Shown: piece by piece, positions 53,635 through 62,254 of the stretch | How positions within the stretch are numbered: position 1 is the first letter of the stretch | Layout: every line of letters starts with the position of its first letter | Position numbers and translations under genes: made by a program | NCBI GenBank assembly: GCA_963934015.1 | Contig: CAWVWT010000004.1 | Location: 1 to 64,000, forward strand | Length of the DNA: 64,000 nt | Direction: 5' to 3' | Source of the DNA: MGIIb-P sp963934015 | GTDB lineage: Archaea; Thermoplasmatota; Poseidoniia; Poseidoniales; Thalassarchaeaceae | The notes under the pieces: model-generated | The model's database searches: none | What the model saw: the letters and a program-made list of their open reading frames with translations, nothing else | Told to the model about the DNA's origin: nothing

Positions 53635-55208
53635 TGGTAGTCAAGTCAGCAACAAAGAAGAAACTCATGGATATGGGTATTCAAGAAGAATTCGCGCACA
53701 AACTTGCCGATGATCGTAAGTGGGATGATGTGAAGATTCTCACACCTGGTGAAATTGCTCAAATTTGCGGCCTCGCATCTGATGAGGCGACAGCAATTCA
53801 CAGTACCTTGATTGCATTTGGGAAATCGGGTGGTTCTGATTCAAACAATGCGACTACAACTGTCGTACGCCGTAAGAAACTTGTTCGCAGAGGTAAAAAA
53901 ACAGAACTCATCCTACAGCACTACGATGTTGAATCAAAAATTGCTAGCATCCGCAGCGACATAAATGATGAAGATCCAATTTATCAAGCTCTAGAAAAGG
54001 CTGCTGCAAAGGAAGGAATACAAATTACACAACGCCTTCTTATGGATCTATCCGATGGCATTCACACACGTGGTAAAGCCAAATTAACACCCGGACAAGC
54101 AAAGAAGATTGTCACCGCAGCTGGAGATCAATATTCACGCGCGTCCGTTGATCCGTTTGAGGCGGTTGGAATTATTACGGCTCAATCAATTGGTGAACCC
54201 GGAACACAAATGACCATGCGGACTTTCCACTATGCAGGTGTGGCCACAGTCAACGTGACTCAGGGTCTTCCTAGAATCATCGAGATTGTAGATTCGAGAA
54301 AGGTACCCGATACACCCACCATGAATATCTACGTAGAGGAATTGAATAAGAAGGGCAAACCACTTGCAACTGATGAAAAAGAGGTACAGAAATTGGCAGC
54401 ATCGCTTGAAACGACTACGACCCAAGACATTGCAGACATTGATGTGGAAGTTGCTCAGCGTTACATTGTTCTGAAGCTCAACAATTCTCACCTCAAATTG
54501 AAGAATATGAGTGGCGCTGAAGTGAGGGACAAATTATCACGTGCCCTGCGCCTATTCATCGCTGTGGAAGATGGTTCAGACACCAAACCCAAGGTTCTCA
54601 AAATCATCCCAGGCGTTGCTAAAGAAGACGATCTGAAGGACATCGGTGACAATCCACCTACATACACTGAGCTTTTGCAGCTTGAAGAGAAAATCAAGAC
54701 ACTCCGCCTGAAGGGTGTGAAGGACATTGCTCGTGCGAATGTTCAGAAGAATACAGACGGTGAATTTTACATTTCGACCATCGGCTCCAATCTGTCCAAG
54801 GTGTCAGATTTCGCTGGTGTAGATCGGGGCCGAACCTATACCAACAACATCATGGAAATTTATGATTATCTCGGTATTGAAGCAGCCCGCCAAGCAGTCA
54901 TCAATGAGCTGATTCTAACCCTAGAGGGGGCACGTCTAGATGTCGATGTCCGACATCTGCTAATGGTTGCTGATGTAATGACCAGTGAAGGTGAAGTTCG
55001 GGCGATCGGCCGTCATGGTGTGTCTGGAACCAAACATAGTATTCTTGCACGTGCAGCGTTCGAAGTTACAGTCAACCATTTGCTGCAAGCCGGAATTATT
55101 GGTGAGCGAGACAACCTTACAGGTGTCGCCGAGAATATCATTGTCGGCCAACCAATCGCACTTGGAACCGGAAGTGTAGAACTGTACTACATCCCTGAAA
55201 ATGATTAA
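53634..55208 (+). CDS. rpoA2: RNA polymerase subunit A'' with added N-terminal module
   Basis: 524 residues; archaeal A'' is usually about 380-400. The core starts near residue 100 and shows AVGIITAQSIGEPGTQMTMR (bridge-helix/trigger-loop region) and the late GVSGTKHSILARAAFE. The extra N-terminus contains the HhH-like module shared with subunit H (residues 1-60) and a basic linker (RRKKLVRRGKK). SD GGAGGT is 7 nt before the ATG. The start overlaps the A' stop, so H, B, A' and A'' are made from one coupled message. Confidence 0.96.
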   Translation: MVVKSATKKKLMDMGIQEEFAHKLADDRKWDDVKILTPGEIAQICGLASDEATAIHSTLIAFGKSGGSDSNNATTTVVRRKKLVRRGKKTELILQHYDVESKIASIRSDINDEDPIYQALEKAAAKEGIQITQRLLMDLSDGIHTRGKAKLTPGQAKKIVTAAGDQYSRASVDPFEAVGIITAQSIGEPGTQMTMRTFHYAGVATVNVTQGLPRIIEIVDSRKVPDTPTMNIYVEELNKKGKPLATDEKEVQKLAASLETTTTQDIADIDVEVAQRYIVLKLNNSHLKLKNMSGAEVRDKLSRALRLFIAVEDGSDTKPKVLKIIPGVAKEDDLKDIGDNPPTYTELLQLEEKIKTLRLKGVKDIARANVQKNTDGEFYISTIGSNLSKVSDFAGVDRGRTYTNNIMEIYDYLGIEAARQAVINELILTLEGARLDVDVRHLLMVADVMTSEGEVRAIGRHGVSGTKHSILARAAFEVTVNHLLQAGIIGERDNLTGVAENIIVGQPIALGTGSVELYYIPEND

Positions 55209-55251
55209 TTTCACCCATGAGAAGCAGTTGTGGAGAATGGAGGAATTTTGA

Positions 55252-55551
55252 ATGGAACTAAGCCGAGAACTGAAAACAGCAATTAAGACTGGAGATTTAA
55301 CTTTTGGACAGAATCAAGCATCAGATGCTTGTGCTGAAGGGAAGGCGAAGATGGTTATTTTCGCAATCAATTGCCCCCAAGAATACATCGATGGGCTCCG
55401 CGCAAGACACCCCGATGTCCCAATGCATCGAACTGATTTGGTCAATCGTGAACTAGGTCCTGCTTGTGCAAAACCATTTCCAATCAGCACGATATGTGTA
55501 TGCGAAGAAGGTGAGAGCGAAATATTGAGTCTCCAACCGAATATTGATTAA
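55252..55551 (+). CDS. rpl30e: Ribosomal protein L30e-type
   Basis: 99 residues. LSRELKTAIKTGDLTFGQNQ, KAKMVIFAINCPQEYID and CAKPFPISTICVCEEGESE follow the L30e/L7Ae-like fold, and the position just after rpoA2 is the typical archaeal place for L30e. SD GGAGG 8 nt before the ATG. In many archaea nusA, S12 and S7 follow; here they do not. Confidence 0.9.
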   Translation: MELSRELKTAIKTGDLTFGQNQASDACAEGKAKMVIFAINCPQEYIDGLRARHPDVPMHRTDLVNRELGPACAKPFPISTICVCEEGESEILSLQPNID

Positions 55552-55606
55552 GACCCCTCAAAGGTTGAATCCAATTGATTTGGGACGGAGTGTTCAAGGC
55601 TGGTAC

Positions 55607-55623
55607 GGTCACCATAGGTGACC
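55607..55623 (+). promoter_or_regulatory. Palindrome GGTCACC-ATA-GGTGACC just before an ATG
   Basis: Perfect 7-bp arms with an ATA centre, ending one base before ATG 55624. It contains both an SD-like GGTGA and an in-frame GTG (55618). The strongest of the four palindromes of the SD-embedding type. Confidence 0.55.
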
Positions 55624-56577
55624 ATGGAGTCGTTGATTCGTGATTTACTCACCCAACTCGGCGCTTCATTAGACCCCCCCCCTCCACATACACCCTGCCC
55701 CGGGATCTCTCTACTCGGTATACTCAGTCAGCCACCCGTGACACGAAGCGACCCGGAGTTGTCGATTGGGACACATGTGTGGCATGCCCATGATGGATGG
55801 GCGCCATTGGACCATCTTGAGATTGAACGATGGTTAGTTGACACCCCTGTGGGGACACATTGGCTTCTTTCGGAACGACCACTTCGATTGGAGCACCAAC
55901 CACAGCGAACAGATGTCGAATATGATGTGTGGGGTCCAGTCCGATTTGCACAATGGTTGGGGGATGCAGTACTCAATGGTGATTTGAATGCGAGTATTCC
56001 CGTGGCGATACCACCATCTACAGTTGAAGTAGAAGATGTCGAAAGAGCGATTCCAACTCTCAAGCAAACAGGTCCATCTGCCCTTCGGCCCCAAGTTGAC
56101 TTAGAAGGAGTATTGGAAAGATTAACTCTGACGCACGCAGAACCACGGCCTGTACTTCTCAGTGCTAGAATTTGGGTAGTTACAGGTATATTGCGTGGGC
56201 CAGGTGATTCAGCAGATCGCCAATGGTGGGAATTGCTTGAAGATCCATTTACAGGTGAAATTGATCACCTTGGCCAAATCGAGACTCTGGATTTCATCCC
56301 AAACCTGGAGCGAATTGAACCAAAATTATGGATTGATGAATCTGAAATCGCACCTAAATTAGCAAGTCTGTGCGAGGAACGCCGACATTATACCGTGACC
56401 GAATCAACTGGAATAAGCCAGGTCCAAGGTAGCGTTCTGCATTGGTGGAAATTAGATCCATCAAGTGCAGAGATTACGCCTCGGTTGGCCCTGTTACCAG
56501 CATGGCAACTTCGTATTCCCGATAGGGGTATTGCGCTCGTCCACGGTTTGACTGGACAATTGGTGCCGATGCCATAA
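55624..56577 (+). CDS. Hypothetical soluble protein
   Basis: 317 residues from ATG 55624 (or 319 from GTG 55618, which lies inside the palindrome). Rich in Pro, Trp and acidic residues, with several W-[DE] and HxW strings; no signal peptide, no TM helix. No family recognised. It follows L30e and converges on purP with no gap (1 bp), so it may be a lineage-specific gene. Confidence 0.65.
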   Translation: MESLIRDLLTQLGASLDPPPPHTPCPGISLLGILSQPPVTRSDPELSIGTHVWHAHDGWAPLDHLEIERWLVDTPVGTHWLLSERPLRLEHQPQRTDVEYDVWGPVRFAQWLGDAVLNGDLNASIPVAIPPSTVEVEDVERAIPTLKQTGPSALRPQVDLEGVLERLTLTHAEPRPVLLSARIWVVTGILRGPGDSADRQWWELLEDPFTGEIDHLGQIETLDFIPNLERIEPKLWIDESEIAPKLASLCEERRHYTVTESTGISQVQGSVLHWWKLDPSSAEITPRLALLPAWQLRIPDRGIALVHGLTGQLVPMP

Positions 56578-57735
56578 TCAAGTTAGAACTTCATCAAGGC
56601 GGTCTTGTTCGACAGCTTGGCGAATTTCCATTGCAATCCGACGCCCACTGCTCATCGGTTTCCGCCATGTTGCATTTCCATAGGGGTGCCCCGCATTGAG
56701 GTGGACATTGGTTCCGCCACCTAAGCGAGGTGCAACGTCATAGATGTAGTAGTCCATGTCTTTATCGATACAAGTTTGTAAACAGAATGGGCCAATAATA
56801 CCTGGATCGTAATGCTCTTGACTTGCTGTGATGAATTTCTCACCGAGTTCAAACGCTTTTTCTAGTAAACTCTCGCGAATTGTCGCCGTATTGTGGCCAA
56901 CAACTGTCATTTCAGGAATTTGTTGATGCGCAGGCATTGACATTTGCTGTGGAGCAGGCAAACGAACATGACCATCAAGAGATGATTCAAAGCGCCAATC
57001 AACACCAAGCAGTTCAAGTTTGGGCATATCTTCTGCAAGGGGGCTATAGAAGAAATTCAGATTGAATACAGGTCCAATCACATAGCGTTCAATTCGCGCA
57101 CCATCAAGGCTGGCCTGGTCAATGACTCCCTCTTTGAGTAAGGTTGCAGATTTTTGGGTGTATTCTTCAAAAGACGCACAGGTAAAGAATCCCCTTTCTA
57201 GTTTCTTCTGGGCATGATGCAATTTAACAATCACCAAACAATCAATATCTTCTGGATTTTCGATGGCCTCGGGATATGGTAATCCGGCCTGATCTAAAAT
57301 CCAATAGTAATCCTGTTCTTCAGTGCGCTCCTCCATCCTCAACATGTTTCTACTTCCGAACAAAGGGACGTGGAAATCATCCTCAATCCCCGCGATCGGG
57401 CTGTAAGATGTGAATGATCGGTTTGGAATATACACCACATTACGGTCTCTCATTTGTTGTTGGAAATCCGGTGCCATGACATCATTGAATGAATCCAGTA
57501 CAATTGCCTTATCGACCATGCCTCTGACGACTCTTCCCGCTGAATTGCGCTTTGTTTTGAAATATTCAGAATAGGTTTTTTCTCGACCTTTTTGACAATA
57601 TGCAACCGTTGGAAAACCTTCCTCTATTGCACCATCACAGATATCTAAAGCACTGTGGCTCGCAGTCATGCCGATTCGTAATTTAAGGCGATCATAATCC
57701 GCAAGAATCGACTGAATGTCATCAGTACCAATCAT
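56578..57735 (-). CDS. purP: FAICAR synthetase PurP (archaeal purine biosynthesis)
   Basis: 385 residues. Makes FAICAR from AICAR, formate and ATP, the folate-free archaeal step of purine synthesis. ATP-grasp enzyme with MTASHSALDICDGA, CQKGREKTYSEYF, LPYPEAIENPEDID, FYSPLAEDMPKLELLG and GIIGPFCLQ, in the order of the PurP family. The start ATG 57735 is 3 nt from the end of the coiled-coil gene, so the two share an operon. Confidence 0.93.
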   Translation of the reverse strand: MIGTDDIQSILADYDRLKLRIGMTASHSALDICDGAIEEGFPTVAYCQKGREKTYSEYFKTKRNSAGRVVRGMVDKAIVLDSFNDVMAPDFQQQMRDRNVVYIPNRSFTSYSPIAGIEDDFHVPLFGSRNMLRMEERTEEQDYYWILDQAGLPYPEAIENPEDIDCLVIVKLHHAQKKLERGFFTCASFEEYTQKSATLLKEGVIDQASLDGARIERYVIGPVFNLNFFYSPLAEDMPKLELLGVDWRFESSLDGHVRLPAPQQMSMPAHQQIPEMTVVGHNTATIRESLLEKAFELGEKFITASQEHYDPGIIGPFCLQTCIDKDMDYYIYDVAPRLGGGTNVHLNAGHPYGNATWRKPMSSGRRIAMEIRQAVEQDRLDEVLT

Positions 57736-57738
57736 CGA

Positions 57739-58635
57739 TTATCCACCGCCACGCTGTAGGGCCATCAACTCATCAGTTGACAAGGTTTCACCAGACATGA
57801 GTTTGGACATGAGGTCTTGCACTTCGACTCTGGCTGTTGCGCCCTTTGCGGTATCAATTCCAGCATCTTTGTTATTCTTTGCTCGAACAATATCGTGGAT
57901 TGAATGGAGGCATCGCAGGCTTACAATATATGTTTGATGAGCCCGATCAGCCTCGCGTTTCGCCCGACGAACTTGCGCCTGACTAGCATCAGCTTGTTCA
58001 CGTAATTTATCGACTTCTTCACTCAATCGCAACATCAAATCATGAGCCTCTTGAGCAATTTGTGCAGCACTTTCAACAATTTGATGTGCAGTTTCCTGTG
58101 AATCAATCGCTACACGAAGTTGCGCACGTGCTTGTTTAAGTTCGACATTTGAGTCTTCTTTCTCAGTCATGTCTCGAAGTTTCCTCTTCATTTGTTTCAT
58201 ACTGAGCATAGCCTTCGTCTCATTTTTTCCAGTATGTATGCTTCTTTCGAATTCATTTTCGAGAATCTCAATTTTCCGGCGTAAGGAAGCAGGTGTGTCT
58301 TCTTTTTCACGCCGCCCACGGCGGTCGTTTTGGTTGCCCCTGTGTTCACTTTCAGGAGACAATTCACGCAATTTTTCCTTGGCATCCCTGACCATCTGAT
58401 TTTTTTCTGCACGGTCTGACTTTGCTTCTCGAACAGCGCCATTTGACTCATCCCGAATTCCTTTTTGGTGTTGAACCTCCGAAATCAGTTCGCGAACTTC
58501 ACTGTTGAATGTGTTACGGGTACCTATATGCTCCCGCATTTTCCCATTTAATCCATCTCGCACATCACGATTTTCAGTCGCTTTTCGATCAACAATCCCT
58601 CGTAGATCTGTAAGCGTGGGCAAGATGTCATCCAT
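57739..58635 (-). CDS. Archaeal coiled-coil protein (COG1340-like)
   Basis: 298 residues from ATG 58635 (SD GGTGAT 4 nt upstream; a TTG lies at 58686). Nearly all coiled coil, highly charged, with heptads such as RDGLNGKMREHIGTRNTFNS. It ends with a short box, DLMSKLMSGETLSTDELMAL, that recurs in the paralogue at 60.3-61.3 kb. Upstream of purP. Possible scaffold; function unknown. Confidence 0.75.
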   Translation of the reverse strand: MDDILPTLTDLRGIVDRKATENRDVRDGLNGKMREHIGTRNTFNSEVRELISEVQHQKGIRDESNGAVREAKSDRAEKNQMVRDAKEKLRELSPESEHRGNQNDRRGRREKEDTPASLRRKIEILENEFERSIHTGKNETKAMLSMKQMKRKLRDMTEKEDSNVELKQARAQLRVAIDSQETAHQIVESAAQIAQEAHDLMLRLSEEVDKLREQADASQAQVRRAKREADRAHQTYIVSLRCLHSIHDIVRAKNNKDAGIDTAKGATARVEVQDLMSKLMSGETLSTDELMALQRGGG

Positions 58636-58721
58636 TCGAATCACCATTTGGTCTGACGCAGTCAGGCCTTCAGTCGTCCACGCCAAATGGCGATGCCATA
58701 TAATCGCTGCTCTCTGAACGT

Positions 58722-58738
58722 CGCCCCCTAAGGGGGCG
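58722..58738. promoter_or_regulatory. Palindrome CGCCCCC-TAA-GGGGGCG between divergent genes
   Basis: Perfect 7-bp arms with a TAA centre between the coiled-coil gene and the KaiC-like gene. A T5 tract follows at 58744-58748. Operator or hairpin; member of the nine-palindrome set. Confidence 0.5.
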
Positions 58739-58807
58739 TCCGATTTTTCCTGGCACGTTTGGAGAGAACGATTAAACCCCGCCCGTGAATCCCCCTATTT
58801 GAGTCCC

Positions 58808-59491
58808 ATGTTCATCGATGGAATGCCAGGAATGGACCGTGTACTTACGACCGATGTCAACCCCCCCTATCTAACCCTCGTCACGGGACCACCTGGTTCG
58901 ATGAAATCATCATTTTGCCTTTCGTTAGTCTCGAATCATTTGCGTCAATCTGGTGGATTTGGTTTGTATTGTACAGTTGAAGAGACCACGAGTAGTTTAC
59001 TCCGTTCTTCGCATTCACTTGGATTAACCTTACCACAAAATCTCCAGATTACTGATTTCACCGAATTGCGAAATGAAAACGAAGAAATGGACTACCTCAA
59101 ATTCACTCAGAAAATGATTGAACATTTCAAACGAGAAAGGGGTGATGCATTTTCTGTATTCGTCCTTGATTCTCTAGGGGCAATTTACAGTTTAACCAGC
59201 GTCGATGAGGAAATGCGGAAACGAATGTTCCGGTTCTTTGAATTTTGTCGGAGCCAAAACCTTCACACTTTCGTGATTACCGAGCGCCAAGCGGGGGAAC
59301 ATGCTGAATTGGAGGGGAATGAGGGATTTCTGGCCGATTCAATTCTGAATCTTGGCCTTGATCGACGGAATGGGCAAATGGTTCGCACCCTGCAGGTGGA
59401 GAAAATGCGACATGTGAGGCACTCCATGGAGAAACAAGCCATGGAAGTCACCAGTTCTGGTGTCTCACTGCTTGGCCCTCTATTTGATTAG
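58808..59491 (+). CDS. RecA-superfamily (KaiC-like) ATPase with altered P-loop
   Basis: 227 residues from ATG 58808 (TTG 58799 is also in frame). Single RecA domain: Walker A reads GPPGSMKSS, with Met where Gly precedes the Lys; Walker B FVLDSLGAIYS. One KaiC-like domain of the type often encoded near roadblock proteins in archaea. The 3' end overlaps the convergent roadblock gene by 4 bp. Likely regulatory rather than recombinational. Confidence 0.82.
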   Translation: MFIDGMPGMDRVLTTDVNPPYLTLVTGPPGSMKSSFCLSLVSNHLRQSGGFGLYCTVEETTSSLLRSSHSLGLTLPQNLQITDFTELRNENEEMDYLKFTQKMIEHFKRERGDAFSVFVLDSLGAIYSLTSVDEEMRKRMFRFFEFCRSQNLHTFVITERQAGEHAELEGNEGFLADSILNLGLDRRNGQMVRTLQVEKMRHVRHSMEKQAMEVTSSGVSLLGPLFD

Positions 59492-59808
59492 GCCAAGTCA
59501 ACAATTCGTTGAGCCGCATCTTCAAGTGTAGTTCTCAATAGCCCAATATTCACCTCGGGTGTAGTGCGGATTAGGAGCAGCCGGTCCTCGTCAACACGGT
59601 GTGAAAGCATTATTGCCTCACTTGTACGTACAAGCATTTTCGTAGGTGTATCTTCTACAAGAAAATCCAATTCCGCCCACATTGCAATGGCGGAATCAAC
59701 ATCCTGCTTCTTCGGTAAAAAATCAATTGGCAATGCATCGGGTCCAACAAGGGTGACCCAATCCACACCCTCGAGGTCGAGTATATCTTGCAGGAGCCGT
59801 GTTCGCAT
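59488..59808 (-). CDS. Roadblock/LC7-domain protein
   Basis: 106 residues from ATG 59808. Pattern LLQDILDLEGVDWVTLVGPD followed by LPIDF and alternating strands and helices fits the roadblock/LC7 (MglB-like) fold, which binds small GTPases or ATPases. Convergent with the KaiC-like gene and followed by GNAT and coiled-coil genes, it suggests a small signalling cluster. Confidence 0.72.
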   Translation of the reverse strand: MRTRLLQDILDLEGVDWVTLVGPDALPIDFLPKKQDVDSAIAMWAELDFLVEDTPTKMLVRTSEAIMLSHRVDEDRLLLIRTTPEVNIGLLRTTLEDAAQRIVDLA

Positions 59809-59835
59809 TATCTGATGCCAGCACATGACAGGGCA

Positions 59836-60315
59836 TCATTGTGACGCTGCCTCTACAAGTAGCGGCCCAAGCATCAACCAACCATCGTGACCCCGGTAGA
59901 ATCCTGATATACACCCTTTTGGCCGTAATCCTCTGCGGTGATACATTCGAATTGCTGCGTAATTATCTTGCCTAACTTCTAGTTGAACTGACTGAATTCC
60001 AAATGCTTTAGCGGTTAAGGCAAAATGGCGCCAACCATCTGCACCAATCCCGCCCCCCTGCAAATTTTCAGCAATTGAAAATGCCAGTACTCGGGCGCAA
60101 CTTTTGGACAGACGCATAGCCCATAGGATTCCAAAATCGGAATTTCCATCTGAGAGCACCCACTGCCCAAATTTTTCATCTAAAGGAAGTTCTCTAAGAC
60201 GATCAATTCGATAGGATTCACCAGTTGTCTCAACTATCAATTTATGAATGTGTTCCAATCTCTCATGGTTCCACTCATTTAGGGATGAGGTTGGGATCCA
60301 ATTGAGTCCCGACAC
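59836..60315 (-). CDS. GNAT acetyltransferase
   Basis: 159 residues. Acetyl-CoA loop LQGGGIGADGWRHF and the RimI-like SVQLEVRQDNYAAIRMYHRRGL. Starts at GTG 60315 with SD GGTGAT 3 nt upstream, just after the stop of the coiled-coil gene. Target unknown; possibly an N-terminal or lysine acetyltransferase for neighbouring proteins. Confidence 0.85.
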   Translation of the reverse strand: MSGLNWIPTSSLNEWNHERLEHIHKLIVETTGESYRIDRLRELPLDEKFGQWVLSDGNSDFGILWAMRLSKSCARVLAFSIAENLQGGGIGADGWRHFALTAKAFGIQSVQLEVRQDNYAAIRMYHRRGLRPKGCISGFYRGHDGWLMLGPLLVEAASQ

Positions 60316-60319
60316 TGAA

Positions 60320-61345
60320 TCACCTGCGGCGTTTTTCTTTTTCTTCAGGGTTTAGTGTACGTCTGCGGCCCCGAGCTGCCCCAGTTTGGCGTTTGCGGTT
60401 TTTTGCGGGTTCTGGTTTGGTTGCGGGAGCTTTTTCTTCAGTCGTGCCAAGTGATTCAAGGAGATTACCACTGTTGAGCAAGGCATTGAAATCATCTAGT
60501 GACAATGATTCACCACTGCTTGCACGTGCCTTGACATCATCCAAACGCGGCCCAATTCTCCGCCGACCATCTTTCCCACTCTTTCCACTCTTCCCACTCT
60601 TCTTTCGCACACGTGCATAGGCATCTAGTCGCCCGGCTTCTCTACGCATTTTCTTGATATCAGCTCGGAGCGAATTGATTGACTCCAACATTTCCGTGAT
60701 TCTTTCATTCAATTTACGGATTTCCTTAGGGTTTGCCTTTTGATTTGGAATCTCTTCACGTGCACCTTCAGCAACTGATTTCCTTTCATCATTCAACTTG
60801 TCGAGTTGTTGCAACATCACCTTTTGCTTCCGCAGTAATTCGATGTATTTCTGGTGCAAATTATTTCCATTTGTTTTTTGAGTATGCATCACTTTTAGTT
60901 CAAAGAAGAACGAGAATAATTTTGTTTCATGACCTCGGTTTGGCATTTTTGACAAATCATGCGGTATGGTTGCAAGGCGGCGATGAGTTTCAAGCAATCT
61001 TTGCTCAATGATTTCCAATGGAGGTGGCACATTTTCATTGATTGTATCGCGTTCTGATTTCACAGCACTCGCCTGCCCACGAATTTTCCGAAATTCGTTA
61101 AGTATGGCGTTTCGTTCTTTGCTGAATCCTCGACTCGCCTCTTGAATCACCCGCAGGGATTGGACCAGGGTGATTTCTGCATCCCGTTCTTGCTTCACTC
61201 GCACCTGCTCCATTTCAGAGGCTTCAATTGATGCTTTTAGCGCAGAAAATCGCTCTTCAATTTCAGAATCAGACAGAGGTTCAAGATCAGCGAATAATCC
61301 CTTTTTTGATGCGCTCCGCTTTTTCTTACCTTTACCCTCAGTCAT
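60320..61345 (-). CDS. Coiled-coil protein, paralogue of the one near 58 kb
   Basis: 341 residues. Long heptads, a Lys/Ser-rich segment (KSGKSGKSGKDG) and the box VKARASSGESLSLDDFNALL, similar to the end of the 57.7-58.6 kb protein. Basic tail (KRRR). ATG 61345 overlaps the next coiled-coil gene's stop (ATGA). Probable COG1340-type scaffold. Confidence 0.72.
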   Translation of the reverse strand: MTEGKGKKKRSASKKGLFADLEPLSDSEIEERFSALKASIEASEMEQVRVKQERDAEITLVQSLRVIQEASRGFSKERNAILNEFRKIRGQASAVKSERDTINENVPPPLEIIEQRLLETHRRLATIPHDLSKMPNRGHETKLFSFFFELKVMHTQKTNGNNLHQKYIELLRKQKVMLQQLDKLNDERKSVAEGAREEIPNQKANPKEIRKLNERITEMLESINSLRADIKKMRREAGRLDAYARVRKKSGKSGKSGKDGRRRIGPRLDDVKARASSGESLSLDDFNALLNSGNLLESLGTTEEKAPATKPEPAKNRKRQTGAARGRRRTLNPEEKEKRRR

Positions 61346-62154
61346 TCTTCCTCACCCCTGTCGGGTTTGGTGGCGATTGGCAATTCTGCATTTCGTCGAA
61401 GGATTGTCGACTTCCCTCCCGCCTCAACCTGTGTTGCTGAAGTGAGTAAGGTTTCAAAGCCATCTTGAATGGTATTTTCCCAGAACGAAATCGCTGCCTC
61501 TGATTGCTTGATTAGGGCGCGAGATCGTTCGAGTTGACGTATTGAATTACGTAAATCTGCATTCATTTCTACAAATTTCGCATGAACCGGTTCGTTTTTT
61601 TCTACGTGCGTTAGCATTTCTTGATGCAATTTATCAGCTAGGGTGAATAATTTCTGCATTTTTCTACTTGATTCAGCATACATTGCCATCTCCGGGTTGT
61701 CCTTTCGCCGTTGATCCAGCCACGCCGCATTCCTTTGCAAGAGAGCCTTCCGCTCTGCAATTAAACGGCGTTCATCAATAAGTGAAAGTGCATGTGTGTC
61801 GATTTTATCCTCAATATCTTGAAGCGCCTCTTCGAGTTTCTCCTTTGCCCACTTCGGGTCGAGATTTTTCAAGCCCTCACTTTCTTCCAATTGACCTCGT
61901 AGTACACGTGTTTGTTGGAGTAATTCGCGTGCTTCTCGTTGCGCTTCATTCCGCCTATTTTTCAATTCAGCAACTCGATTTGACCCTGCATCCCTTGCCA
62001 ATCTCAATTTCTCAACGGCAGGAGCCAATATGTCGACATCTTCGGACATACGTACTTCAATATCGGGTAAAGCCCCCGCTAGAAATTTGCGTCGCTCAAG
62101 AATTGTTGCAGCAAGTCCCCCCGGCTTGAGGGCGAGTAGGTCGGTCAGATCCAT
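61342..62154 (-). CDS. Coiled-coil protein
   Basis: 270 residues from ATG 62154 (an earlier ATG at 62187 is in frame). Heptad-rich, no TM. A TTTATG tract about 30 bp upstream could be the TATA box, giving a leaderless start. First gene of a run of two coiled-coil proteins, then GNAT and roadblock. Confidence 0.7.
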   Translation of the reverse strand: MDLTDLLALKPGGLAATILERRKFLAGALPDIEVRMSEDVDILAPAVEKLRLARDAGSNRVAELKNRRNEAQREARELLQQTRVLRGQLEESEGLKNLDPKWAKEKLEEALQDIEDKIDTHALSLIDERRLIAERKALLQRNAAWLDQRRKDNPEMAMYAESSRKMQKLFTLADKLHQEMLTHVEKNEPVHAKFVEMNADLRNSIRQLERSRALIKQSEAAISFWENTIQDGFETLLTSATQVEAGGKSTILRRNAELPIATKPDRGEEE

Positions 62155-62254
62155 GCAGAACAAGTTGCGGAACCACGGGTTCTGCATAAAGGTTCAGCGA
62201 TTCAGATGCCCAATTAAGGCAAGGGTCTTGAACTGTAAGTGGCCAAGCACATGT

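Noticed and set aside
46799..55208. Intein or split in polymerase genes
   Set aside because: B, A' and A'' read through without intein splicing motifs. The extra length of A' is a Cys-bearing insert without nuclease or splicing signatures.
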